A stretch of 64,000 bases of DNA from a virus. Positions 31,182 to 39,427 of this stretch are shown here, piece by piece; within the stretch, counting starts at the first letter, position 1; every line of letters starts with the position of its first letter. The stretch is from IMG/VR virus record IMGVR_UViG_3300020171_000018, positions 1 to 64,000 of that record. One strand, given 5' to 3'. Under the pieces are notes generated by a model. The model was not told the DNA's origin, searched no databases, and worked only from the letters and a program-made list of their open reading frames with translations. Both the position numbers and the translations under genes were made by a program.

Positions 31182-32918
31182 CTACAGATTTGGGTCTACC
31201 GATAATGCTATGGTTGAAACCAGTCCCGTTGCAGGAATCGTTGAAGGAGTCGAAATGGGAACGTATCGGGTGCTTCCTACGGATGTCTTGCGCACCCGTA
31301 TTGTAACGGCCTTTGGGGTTGAGCCAGGATAGCTTCCAGAGGCTATCCCGTCTGGCGCCACACTCAGTGTATTCATGTACTCATCGTTGGTCGTTGCGTC
31401 GTAGACGCCTACCCGTGCGTCTATCACTGCCACTGCGCCTTGGTCAACGATGGTCAGGGTAATATCCACTGAAGAAGAGAAGGTCATTGTGCCCGCGCCA
31501 GCGTTCTCTGCGGTCAGCCCTGTTGTGCCCCCAACAATGGCAACAACAGTGTTGCTGGCCCCCTCATAGCGTACAGCCAGAGCGACCGTTCCAAACGTGA
31601 GGTTGGTGAACGTCAGGGTAGGCGAGGGGGTACTCTCCACCACGATGGAGTGAAAGGCAGGGTTCACAAACAGCGAACTCTGGCAGTTTGTGCTGTTGTC
31701 CCACTTCACTGCGCCGTCCAATGTCCCAACAATCGAGTTCAGTATGTTGCAGTTGCGGACTTTGGCTGCCCCTAGGTAGACACGTCCACAGGCATCGAAC
31801 GTGGTGCCGAATATCTCGTCGCTAACGTCGCAGTTAGTGAAGTCAATGGCGTTGGCTTCGTCCGCCCGCTCACAGTTCTTGAAGGTTGTAGCATAGAGGT
31901 CAAAGTCCTCCACCGCAGCGGTCCTGGTAAGACGCCACCCCTGCCGTGTAGACCCTGAGTTGATTTCGGGGTTCGCCGCCACGGAGAAACTCGGCCCGCT
32001 GCGTCCTCGGTCAGTACCCACAGCCACGCCAAACGTAACCACCGTATCACCCGATGGAGTCGTGGCATTGCCCACCACATCAAGTCCCCAGTAGCACAGC
32101 CCCGCTGCGTCCTCGTCGGGAACCGCCTTGACCCTGCTGGTGCCGTTGTAGTACATGGGAGTTTCCCAGACAAGGTTTTCTGCCTGACTGGAGAAGGTCA
32201 AGCCTGCAGCCGCAACGGCGTCGCCCAGCACAAACTTACACCTACAGAAGAAGGTGCCTGCCTTTTCAATAATCATGCCGTAGCGTCGGCTCTTGGTACC
32301 CCAGTCCCAGTCCGCTATCTCCTTGAAGCCCGCACCTGCAACCGCCACGGTGCCGGATACCCGTATCTCACCACGCCCATAGCATATCTGGTCTATGGCG
32401 AAGTTCTGACCTTTGGCGGTGCCAGTCGTTGTGATTGTCGCTCCAAAGTACTGAATGCTGGAAAGGGTCAGTCCAGCGCCACCGTAGGTGGAACGTGTCT
32501 GACTTGGGTCAATCACGTACATCACCCAACCATCACTATCAGGAATACCATAGTCAGAGCCACCCACGTAATACTCGTTATAATCAGTGGTAGTAGTACC
32601 AAGGCGAATGGAGAGGCCACCAAGCGCAAGAGTTTGGATTAGCTTTGGCGTGTTGCAGCGCAGCCACATGAAGATGAGCATCTTGTAGGCTGCTCCACCT
32701 GAGGCGAAGTTGAGTCCCGACCCCCTGTTGTACCACGCCCCCTTTGTGACTGCACCCGATACCGCTTTTGAGATACAACCAGCACCAGACCCAGCCGTCC
32801 GCTGCACCCAAGTGTCAGTTTCATCCACTATTGAAGTAGTGCCAATTTGAATCCACACTGACCCACCGGCATCGGCATCGTTCAGCACCGTTAGGTCTGT
32901 GCTTATTGCGAGTGTCAT
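31182..32918 (-). CDS. Beta-rich appendage protein
   Basis: 578 residues; ATG overlaps the preceding stop. Jelly-roll-like start (KMLIFMWLRCNTPKLIQTLA), then beta-helix-like coils (FKNCERADEANAIDFTNCDV and NCNILNSIVG). The C-terminal YVPISTPSTIPATGLVSTIA aligns with the end of 28674-31166, suggesting a common assembly or anchoring element. Confidence 0.65.
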   Translation of the reverse strand: MTLAISTDLTVLNDADAGGSVWIQIGTTSIVDETDTWVQRTAGSGAGCISKAVSGAVTKGAWYNRGSGLNFASGGAAYKMLIFMWLRCNTPKLIQTLALGGLSIRLGTTTTDYNEYYVGGSDYGIPDSDGWVMYVIDPSQTRSTYGGAGLTLSSIQYFGATITTTGTAKGQNFAIDQICYGRGEIRVSGTVAVAGAGFKEIADWDWGTKSRRYGMIIEKAGTFFCRCKFVLGDAVAAAGLTFSSQAENLVWETPMYYNGTSRVKAVPDEDAAGLCYWGLDVVGNATTPSGDTVVTFGVAVGTDRGRSGPSFSVAANPEINSGSTRQGWRLTRTAAVEDFDLYATTFKNCERADEANAIDFTNCDVSDEIFGTTFDACGRVYLGAAKVRNCNILNSIVGTLDGAVKWDNSTNCQSSLFVNPAFHSIVVESTPSPTLTFTNLTFGTVALAVRYEGASNTVVAIVGGTTGLTAENAGAGTMTFSSSVDITLTIVDQGAVAVIDARVGVYDATTNDEYMNTLSVAPDGIASGSYPGSTPKAVTIRVRKTSVGSTRYVPISTPSTIPATGLVSTIALSVDPNL

Positions 32919-33121
32919 GGATAAGCCTCGTCAAGTGCGGCCTGTAGCTCTGCCTCAGTCAGTGTATCATCCCACGGACCATTGTTCTTGACACCTCTCT
33001 CAATAACACAGTGCCCCTTCACGCACATGACACCAAAGCGGGCAATGTTCACCTTGAGCACCCACACTATCTCCTTGTCCAGTGAGCATCGTCCATAGAC
33101 CGCGACATCGCTTACTAGCAT
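32915..33121 (-). CDS. Small unknown protein
   Basis: 68 residues, GAGGGTGGC before ATG, ATGA overlap with the next fibre gene. KVNIARFGVMCVKGHCVI and an acidic helical end. Function unknown. Confidence 0.55.
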   Translation of the reverse strand: MLVSDVAVYGRCSLDKEIVWVLKVNIARFGVMCVKGHCVIERGVKNNGPWDDTLTEAELQAALDEAYP

Positions 33122-33122
33122 A

Positions 33123-33635
33123 TTAAGCCACCCTCTTCCGCCAGAGCTGGTAGGTGTATGTCCTGTTCACACCTGCCATTTGCTGTAGCGTGAGCTTGAG
33201 GCCATACTTGGCAGGTTTGGTCGTAATGAATAGAACGAACAGGGTTTGAGCATCCAAGTAGGTCTCCTCCGCATACTTGAGATAGGTTGTAGGACCCGTC
33301 ACGAGGCTCATGTACTGGCGGATGATTAGCGTGTCGCCAGCCTGCATTGGACTCAGGCCAACATAGCCCTCTAAGTACCTGCTGGGGTTGCCTGCCGTCT
33401 CGTCTAGGATGATGTTCTGCTCAAGGCCGTCTGCGACGATGGTTCCCTCGATGGCGGCGTCGAAAGCTTCTATCCTATCTATGCGGGCCTTTCTGGCACC
33501 CGTACCAGCCTCGAAGGTCGCGTCCTCACCCAAGAGGTCCGTCCTGGGTTGACCGGTAAGAGCGGTCAGCGCCCTAGTCGCGTGTCCCCATATCTCACCT
33601 ACGCTTGCGCCTCCTCTAGCCGGAAAGTCAGGCAT
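33123..33635 (-). CDS. Virion-module beta protein, paralogue family
   Basis: 170 residues, GAGGGGTAAGCC before ATG. Pattern LEGYVGLSPMQAGDTLIIRQ and YAEETYLDAQ, then KYGLKLTLQQMAG, shared with 33646-34002 and with the partial gene at 1-126. These look like copies of one structural protein. Role unknown. Confidence 0.65.
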   Translation of the reverse strand: MPDFPARGGASVGEIWGHATRALTALTGQPRTDLLGEDATFEAGTGARKARIDRIEAFDAAIEGTIVADGLEQNIILDETAGNPSRYLEGYVGLSPMQAGDTLIIRQYMSLVTGPTTYLKYAEETYLDAQTLFVLFITTKPAKYGLKLTLQQMAGVNRTYTYQLWRKRVA

Positions 33636-33645
33636 GGCTTACCCC

Positions 33646-34002
33646 TCACATCTCGCTGAAGAACTCGTAATCTACATCAACATCCGGCCCTGCCACCGTC
33701 CGAACCGTGACCTTTAGCCCATAGGTATCCGGGCGCCCCTCGATAAAGACCACCGGGCTGGGCAGGGGTGCCGTATAGGTCTCCTGATGGTACTGTTGCC
33801 AAGCGCCCCCTGGCCTTACTTTCACGTAGAGCGCCACAACAACGGAGCCGCCCGGTGCCAACTTTGACAGGTCTACGTAGCCCGATAGTTTGTGGGGGAC
33901 GCCCCCAGATGCCTCAACGAGTGGGGACTCTGCATTGCTGCACAGAACGCTCCCAGAGCCCAACTCGTAAAGTCCCCGCACCCTAACCGTAGTGATTCCC
34001 AT
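33646..34002 (-). CDS. Virion-module beta protein, paralogue
   Basis: 118 residues from ATG 34002; a longer frame would overlap the upstream gene. LSGYVDLSKLAPGGSVVVAL, YHQETYTAPL and TYGLKVTVRTVAG align with 33123-33635. Function unknown. Confidence 0.65.
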   Translation of the reverse strand: MGITTVRVRGLYELGSGSVLCSNAESPLVEASGGVPHKLSGYVDLSKLAPGGSVVVALYVKVRPGGAWQQYHQETYTAPLPSPVVFIEGRPDTYGLKVTVRTVAGPDVDVDYEFFSEM

Positions 34003-34006
34003 GATT

Positions 34007-34573
34007 CTACCTTCGCCATCCTTCTTGCCCGGGGATGGCCGTTGCGTCCCCCTGCTCGATGGGGGTCTTTCCTTCAATGACGCTCAATCGAATAGCCGCC
34101 GTAGCCCCAGCCACCGCCGTTTGGAAGAACAACCTGTAGATAATCGGGTAGCGAAGGTCCACTCCGTAGCTCTCAGTTGGCAGTACGAAGTGGGCGTACA
34201 TCAGAGCGTCCTGATTATTTATAGCCACACCTACATTGTTGGGCCCGTCGTTTATCACATTGAATGAGATGCAGGGTCTGGGCAACTCGAACCGAGTCAC
34301 GGCGAAGCCTATGGTGCGCGAGTACCCCTTACTCCCCGTTGGAATCTTGCTCTCTTCCAACCTACGCAATCGGGCAAGCTGAGCGGCAGAGGCGGCCTGC
34401 ACAAGAAACGACATCACATCAGGCCGCATCCGGGCCTCATCCCCACTCAGCACCTCTGACCCCTGCAACCCCTGAGGAGTGGCAAGCGCCGACTCCTTCA
34501 GCAAGCGGGCCAAGTCTGTTCTGTCTAGGTCTGTTCTGTCTTGGTTACTGGGGTTACTGGCGTTTTGCGTCAC
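34007..34573 (-). CDS. Unknown virion-module protein
   Basis: 188 residues. Polar start (Asn/Asp/Arg/Thr), helical middle (MSFLVQAASAAQLARLRRLE), then a beta domain with FNVINDGPNNVGVAINNQDA. Overlaps the upstream gene's end by 20 bases. No family recognised. Confidence 0.6.
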   Translation of the reverse strand: MTQNASNPSNQDRTDLDRTDLARLLKESALATPQGLQGSEVLSGDEARMRPDVMSFLVQAASAAQLARLRRLEESKIPTGSKGYSRTIGFAVTRFELPRPCISFNVINDGPNNVGVAINNQDALMYAHFVLPTESYGVDLRYPIIYRLFFQTAVAGATAAIRLSVIEGKTPIEQGDATAIPGQEGWRR

Positions 34574-34838
34574 GGTGTATCTCCACCTCGGTTGGCAGCA
34601 GCGTCACGGGGTCCCACCGAATCTTCCAGACTTCCTTGTTGGTGTACGTGGCAGGGGCAGCAATAGGGGCAGCAACAGGAGCGCTAATGCTGTTGTTGGG
34701 GTTGCGAGAACGCAGCCATACCACTAACCCTATGGCAGCAACTAATCCCACGGCCAGCCACAGGCCAGTGTTGTCACGGTGCTCTTTACGGTTCTCTCCG
34801 CTCTCTCTGCGGGCCAGCCTTCTTGACTTAGTCGCCAC
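34554..34838 (-). CDS. Single-pass membrane protein with RNP motif
   Basis: 94 residues from GTG 34838, which has GGGAGGGGGC at good distance. A basic start, one membrane helix (GLWLAVGLVAAIGLVVWL) and directly after it RSRNPNN, the Arg-Asn-Pro motif that recurs in neighbouring products. Soluble end. Confidence 0.6.
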   Translation of the reverse strand: MATKSRRLARRESGENRKEHRDNTGLWLAVGLVAAIGLVVWLRSRNPNNSISAPVAAPIAAPATYTNKEVWKIRWDPVTLLPTEVEIHRDAKRQ

Positions 34839-34860
34839 GATTAGCCCCCTCCCACTCCTG

Positions 34861-35442
34861 TTACGGCCCCCCAATGGTAGCTAGGGGAGCAACCGTCTCA
34901 GGAGTCAACTTCCCGCCTGGTACGGTAGTCTCCATCCCATACACCCGCCCTTGAATCCAAGTCCTAGCCATAGCGTGATCCAACTCCCCGTCGTTGTCCA
35001 AGTCGTAGTAGGCTATGTCGGCGGGGAGACCCGCTTGACGGGCAAGACTGGCAGCCAGGATCGCCGTATCATCACAGTCTCTCCATTTTGGCACCTGTCC
35101 CTGGGCCAGCATAGAAGCGAACTCATCAGGACTCGTGATGCTCTCCATGCCAACTGGGTCATCAGTGTACCCCACCGTGTCCGATATGTAGGTCTGGATG
35201 GCCTGGGCCGCCTGAGGGGTGCCGGGGTTGGCGCCTGCTTGGGACAGCACCGAGCGGGCAAGGTGGCTCACGGACTCGCTCTGCTCCCCACGGTGCAGGA
35301 ACTCCTGAGAGGCTTGCATGACCTGATTGGCGGAGTCGGGGCTGATTGGGAACTGGACTACCTCGCCAATGCTGCTGCCGATACCTGGCCGCCCCTTGAC
35401 CCCAGTAGACCCCAATCCTGACCCTTGGCTCAGTCTCAGCAC
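34861..35442 (-). CDS. Transglutaminase-like cysteine protease fold protein
   Basis: 193 residues. WRDCDDTAILAASLARQAGL holds the nucleophile-type Cys123, LDHAMARTWI the His156, and an acidic residue follows at Glu171 (YGMETTVPG). This Cys-His-Asp/Glu order over about 50 residues is the transglutaminase-like/cysteine-protease pattern, common in phage structural modules. It could process virion proteins or crosslink them. Confidence 0.7.
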   Translation of the reverse strand: MLRLSQGSGLGSTGVKGRPGIGSSIGEVVQFPISPDSANQVMQASQEFLHRGEQSESVSHLARSVLSQAGANPGTPQAAQAIQTYISDTVGYTDDPVGMESITSPDEFASMLAQGQVPKWRDCDDTAILAASLARQAGLPADIAYYDLDNDGELDHAMARTWIQGRVYGMETTVPGGKLTPETVAPLATIGGP

Positions 35443-35464
35443 TGCTACCCCCTCTCCCCGTATC

Positions 35465-35806
35465 TCACCCGTATCTTAGCACCAACGGGGGTGAGAATCG
35501 GAGGTTGTTCTTACCCGCTTTGCCTCGCAACACCTCAATTGTACCACTGCCCTCTAGGAAAGCCTCTTGTAATACACGGCCATAGAGGTCATCACCGGGG
35601 AGCACCCGCAACTCTCCAACCGATTTCCCACCAAGCAGCTCATCCAGTGACCAGACCGCCACGGCTCCACTATTGGGGAACACCACGGCGAGTTTTCGGT
35701 CGTGGGGCATTCCTCTGGACTCGTCTACGAACTCCACCAGTTGAAACCCAGTACCCCCCACGCCGTTACCGTGGTAGGCCACCTCATGCACCTTGATGCG
35801 CCCCAC
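35465..35806 (-). CDS. Unknown virion-module protein
   Basis: 113 residues, GTG start with AAAGGGGG. Beta-rich (FQLVEFVDESRGMP, then KLAVVFPNSGAVAVWSLDEL). Function unknown. Confidence 0.55.
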   Translation of the reverse strand: MGRIKVHEVAYHGNGVGGTGFQLVEFVDESRGMPHDRKLAVVFPNSGAVAVWSLDELLGGKSVGELRVLPGDDLYGRVLQEAFLEGSGTIEVLRGKAGKNNLRFSPPLVLRYG

Positions 35807-35819
35807 TGCGCCCCCTTTC

Positions 35820-36137
35820 TCACTTCAATAGCCTGTTGACGACTTCCACTACCAAGCCGCCCAGGGCCACCGCTCCTGCCCAGGGGCTGAACTTGACTAT
35901 GATGTTGCGGGGCCTAGTCCTCTTCTGGTGGTTCTGCTCAAGGGTCTGCACCACCAAGTTGGGGATGGTCTGCTCCAAGCTTCTCACCATCCACCAGGCC
36001 GAGGAGAGTTGGATTGCAGTGGGAGTCGCGGACATGCCTCTCGCGGCCACCTCGTCCAGCCCTACCTCCACCAGCCTGTCCATCTGTGAGAGGTCCCTAG
36101 TTGGCGTCATATCGGTCTCCTCTTGGTGAGAGTCCAT
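35820..36137 (-). CDS. Unknown protein with C-terminal hydrophobic helix
   Basis: 105 residues from ATG 36137 (GAGGTGGGG upstream); a frame from 36170 is less likely. Helical, ending in PWAGAVALGGLVVEVVNRLL, probably membrane-associated. Function unknown. Confidence 0.55.
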   Translation of the reverse strand: MDSHQEETDMTPTRDLSQMDRLVEVGLDEVAARGMSATPTAIQLSSAWWMVRSLEQTIPNLVVQTLEQNHQKRTRPRNIIVKFSPWAGAVALGGLVVEVVNRLLK

Positions 36138-36177
36138 TGTGCCCCACCTCTTTGCGCACAGAATACCCAATCGTATT

Positions 36178-36195
36178 CTCTCCGTACAGGGAGAG
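36178..36195. terminator. Hairpin in the leader of 36137
   Basis: CTCTCC (36178-36183) and GGAGAG (36190-36195) with a six-base loop. It lies between the 850-residue gene and the next. No T-run; it may slow rather than end transcription. Confidence 0.35.
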
Positions 36196-36238
36196 GTGGC
36201 GCATCAGTACAAAAGAGCGGGTCACACAAGTACCTACT

Positions 36239-38791
36239 TTACGCCCTTGTGGTCTTGTGGTAACTTGCGTCTCCCTTGAACCCCGTAGTGCCCGTCTTTC
36301 GGTACTCCCCAGACTTCTCGTTGTACCGATACCAGTGGTACAAGCCGCTTTTACGCACGCCAATGAGGCCACTGGGGTCACTATACCACCCCTTCGCCTT
36401 ATCTAGTTCCTTGACGCCTGTGGCACCTGGGTTGCGGAAGATGATGCTCCCGTTGACGTTGTAGAGCTGCGGGGCGGTCTTGAGCTCACCCCTGTTGGCG
36501 GCGTCCAGCTCTTGGAACGGGATAGAGTCGGGGTTCTTCTTCCCGCCCACCCCCTTTGCCCCTTTCACCCCTCGCACCCCCCTAGCCCCCCTGATGTACT
36601 CATGGAGCGCCCCAGGGTACGCCTCAGGAGCAGCCCTAGACTCAGTGGGCTTGGTCTCAACCGTCCCCTCGGTGTGGACAAGGCCCCCTGGGGTGGTTGT
36701 GGACTCCAGCACGGACTCAGGAGCGGGGGCATCGGGGAAGTCGGTGATGGAGCTGGCGTCCATCTCCCCAAAAGTGGGGTTGCGCTTGCCCTTGTGGTAG
36801 TGCGGCCCAATGTACCGCTTGCTGCCCTTAGTAAGTTGGTGCCCAATTGTGGCTACGAGGCCCTCTCCTTTTGCATCGTGGTAGTGCCTAGGGCCATGAT
36901 GGGTCACTTTCCCGCGCCGAGAAGCATGGGTGTGCCAGTAGCCCTCTGGGTTTTGGGGGTTCTGCAGGGGCGGCTCAATCACCCTCCCTTTATCCCCAAG
37001 AGCTGGCGTCACCAGCGTCGCCAGCTCCTTCTGAGAGGTGTACTCCTCAGGGCCGGGCTGGATTGACACCCCAGCCCCGCAGCCACTGCACCGCCCGACT
37101 CCTACTGACCCAGACTCGAATGGTTGACCACAGGACGGGCATTTTAGCTCTGAAACGATTGACATTGGATTCTCCTTCCTTCTACCATATGTTCCCCCAG
37201 AGTGCCCATACCCGCCACGCTGCTTGTGAGGGGATGGGGCATTGGGGGGTATAAACGAGATTATAGGGGACTCCAAGGCCATCTCAAGGTTCAGGTATGC
37301 CACTGTGCTACTCCAGCCAGAGTGGGCCTTGGCGAACTCCTTGGCCGCCCAGACCATTCGAGCGTGCCTGCTATCATCTTTACCCGCAAGGGCAGCTCTG
37401 GCAAGGTGATAGAGGTTCACAAGCTCAGCCTGTTCCCTTTTGTTGGCATATCTACTGGGATTCTTGCTCATATCAGCCTTCTCTCTAACAGGGCCTAGCC
37501 ACTCCTGACCCTTGCCCTTCTTCAACCCCAACTCTTTCAGGTACGCAAGGTCTCCTGCTGTGATGCTACCTTTGCCCTTGAAAGTCAACACATACTGCAC
37601 GGACGCCACGGGGCTTGGCCCAAACCACCCCGTAGGCCCAATGACTAGCTGCCCCTGAGCGTCCCACCTATTCGCTCTGAGCGTCCACCCAGGGGACATA
37701 CGAGACAGGTCTGGCATATTGGTGGGATTCATGGTGAACAGTGGCAGCATCGCACCCCTCCAGGCACTTGGAACCTTCGGCCTCTTCAGCTTCTCCCCGG
37801 TATCGCTCTTATAGTAGTGCTCCGCCATCCTGTCGTAGTACGTTTCCAGCTTCTTCAGCTTCTTCCCGTACTTCCGGCGTAGCTCTTCCTGCTCTTTGTA
37901 GACGGGGAACTGGGCATGACCCATCTCACTCCACTCCAACATGCGCTTCGTCTTGAGCTGGACCTCAACGGGCAGGCCGTTCGACTCAACAAGCAGGTGG
38001 TAGGAGCGGTACAGGCCCTTGGGCTGGGTTATGTAGTCCTCCTCTTCTATCACATTGAACTCGCCACGAATCTTTTTCAGTCCAGCGTACAGGGAGTCCA
38101 AGGTGGAGAATACGACGCGGACGCCCGCTATGTCGGTTAGTGAGGATAGCTCAGTACCCCGCCTAGTCAGCTTCTCCATGATGCTCTCCACGGTCTTTAG
38201 CCGGGATGAGACCTTGCCGGGGAACATGCGCTCCAACTCTGTAGAGACCTGAGATAGGGACTCCCGGTAGCGTGCCTGGTACGCCTCGATGCTTGTGTCA
38301 CTGAGGCCATTGGATCCCTCTGGGTTCCCCTTGGGCATCGTCTCAGAGGTGGTCAGCCACATTTTGTGACCCAATCCCAGCTTCTTAATCTCCTTCTGGG
38401 CGTCCCTTAGGCTACCAGCGAACACTAGCTTGCCATCGGAGACTCTGAATATCTTGTAGCTGGTGCTCTTGGGTATGGGGTTCCCGCTTCCTTCCTTGGT
38501 CTTCTCCAACAGTCCCAGAAACGCCTCGACCACTTCAGCCTCTGCCGCCATCTTGGTAGTGGCCCTTCTCGACCCCAGTTTCCTAGAGCCATCCCAGATA
38601 GCCCACTCCCAATCGTTGTGACCGAGCCTCTTCACCGCCGCCGAGTATTCCTGGAGGCCAAGGTAGGTCTCCCTGTCAGGGTGCAGGGCCTCCCATTCGT
38701 CATGCCCCACAGAGCGCCAGGCTACCTTGTCCCGCATCTCCTGGAGGGCGAGCCGGCGCCTCATCAGCTTGAACTGTGTAGTCAAGGGCAT
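36239..38791 (-). CDS. Multidomain protein with RelA/SpoT synthetase-like domain
   Basis: 850 residues. Residues about 175-330 match the RelA/SpoT nucleotidyltransferase: TDIAGVRVVF (Asp220), DYITQPKGLYRSYH (Lys258, Tyr261, His265) and VEVQLKTKRMLEWSEMGHA (Glu276, His292). These are the positions that make (p)ppGpp-type alarmones in known enzymes, so activity is possible. No hydrolase domain is seen. A zinc ribbon (CPSCGQPF, then CSGCGAG) comes near 540-565, then a His-rich part. Motifs of type GNP, KNP or RNP recur at domain borders (GNPIP, KNPSRY, KRNPTF, KKNPDS, FRNPGA). It lies in the presumed virion module and may be cut into pieces or carried in the particle. Confidence 0.7.
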   Translation of the reverse strand: MPLTTQFKLMRRRLALQEMRDKVAWRSVGHDEWEALHPDRETYLGLQEYSAAVKRLGHNDWEWAIWDGSRKLGSRRATTKMAAEAEVVEAFLGLLEKTKEGSGNPIPKSTSYKIFRVSDGKLVFAGSLRDAQKEIKKLGLGHKMWLTTSETMPKGNPEGSNGLSDTSIEAYQARYRESLSQVSTELERMFPGKVSSRLKTVESIMEKLTRRGTELSSLTDIAGVRVVFSTLDSLYAGLKKIRGEFNVIEEEDYITQPKGLYRSYHLLVESNGLPVEVQLKTKRMLEWSEMGHAQFPVYKEQEELRRKYGKKLKKLETYYDRMAEHYYKSDTGEKLKRPKVPSAWRGAMLPLFTMNPTNMPDLSRMSPGWTLRANRWDAQGQLVIGPTGWFGPSPVASVQYVLTFKGKGSITAGDLAYLKELGLKKGKGQEWLGPVREKADMSKNPSRYANKREQAELVNLYHLARAALAGKDDSRHARMVWAAKEFAKAHSGWSSTVAYLNLEMALESPIISFIPPNAPSPHKQRGGYGHSGGTYGRRKENPMSIVSELKCPSCGQPFESGSVGVGRCSGCGAGVSIQPGPEEYTSQKELATLVTPALGDKGRVIEPPLQNPQNPEGYWHTHASRRGKVTHHGPRHYHDAKGEGLVATIGHQLTKGSKRYIGPHYHKGKRNPTFGEMDASSITDFPDAPAPESVLESTTTPGGLVHTEGTVETKPTESRAAPEAYPGALHEYIRGARGVRGVKGAKGVGGKKNPDSIPFQELDAANRGELKTAPQLYNVNGSIIFRNPGATGVKELDKAKGWYSDPSGLIGVRKSGLYHWYRYNEKSGEYRKTGTTGFKGDASYHKTTRA

Positions 38792-38793
38792 AC

Positions 38794-39204
38794 CTACCCC
38801 CCGCCCCCAAGAGTGCCCAGTAGTTCCATCACCTTTGCTCTCCCTCTCCCACCTTGATTCCTGTGCTCCCTCACAATCAACCAGTATAGCTGTCTCCCAA
38901 ACCTGTCCTTGGCTGGCCGGGAGTAGAACCCCTTGCTGGGTCTGTGCGGATACCCCAGACAGTGCGTTAACTCGTGAACCAGCCTCTTTCTGCGTTCATG
39001 CACCCTTTGCTTGGCCCACTCAGGAGTCACCACAATCAGCTTCTTGGCCGGGACCGCCCAGATGTCTGGGTACTTCCCCCTGTACGTTGGCTCCTCTTGC
39101 AAATACACCCGCTCCACCCCCATGATGGGGCACGCAACCTTCTCAAGCCAGTCCATGTCGGCCTGGTGAATCAGGACCGCTCCTCTGGCCAACTTGGCGG
39201 GCAT
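38794..39204 (-). CDS. Small metzincin-type zinc protease candidate
   Basis: 136 residues. LVHELTHCLGYPHRP gives HExxHxxGxxH exactly at residues 77-87, the zinc-binding signature of metzincins, preceded by an all-helical stretch. The usual Met-turn after it is not obvious. The family is normally larger, so this is a minimal or divergent member. Its position between proteins rich in Asn-Pro motifs makes a maturation protease a reasonable hypothesis. Confidence 0.6.
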   Translation of the reverse strand: MPAKLARGAVLIHQADMDWLEKVACPIMGVERVYLQEEPTYRGKYPDIWAVPAKKLIVVTPEWAKQRVHERRKRLVHELTHCLGYPHRPSKGFYSRPAKDRFGRQLYWLIVREHRNQGGRGRAKVMELLGTLGGGG

Positions 39205-39417
39205 CTACACTCTCGCCCTCTTAGCCCGCCGTGCCTCATTTATCAAGATAATCCAAGAGTCATTCGGGAGCAGGCCAGGCCCCTCAGCAATCATTAGCTC
39301 TCCCCTTGAGTTGAAATGCAACTTGACGGGCACGAGAGGCATCAGGGTGCCGTGCCGCTTCTCCAAGGCGCGGAGCTCCTGTTTCGAGAAGGAGACCATA
39401 AACGAGGGGTTACGCAA
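39205..39417 (-). CDS. Small protein starting MRNP
   Basis: 70 residues. TTG start supported by AGGAGGTGCATC at ideal distance. Begins MRNPSFMVSFSKQELRALEK, so the Asn-Pro motif of the neighbours stands at the very start. Stop abuts the next ATG. Function unknown. Confidence 0.55.
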   Translation of the reverse strand: MRNPSFMVSFSKQELRALEKRHGTLMPLVPVKLHFNSRGELMIAEGPGLLPNDSWIILINEARRAKRARV

Positions 39418-39427
39418 GATGCACCTC

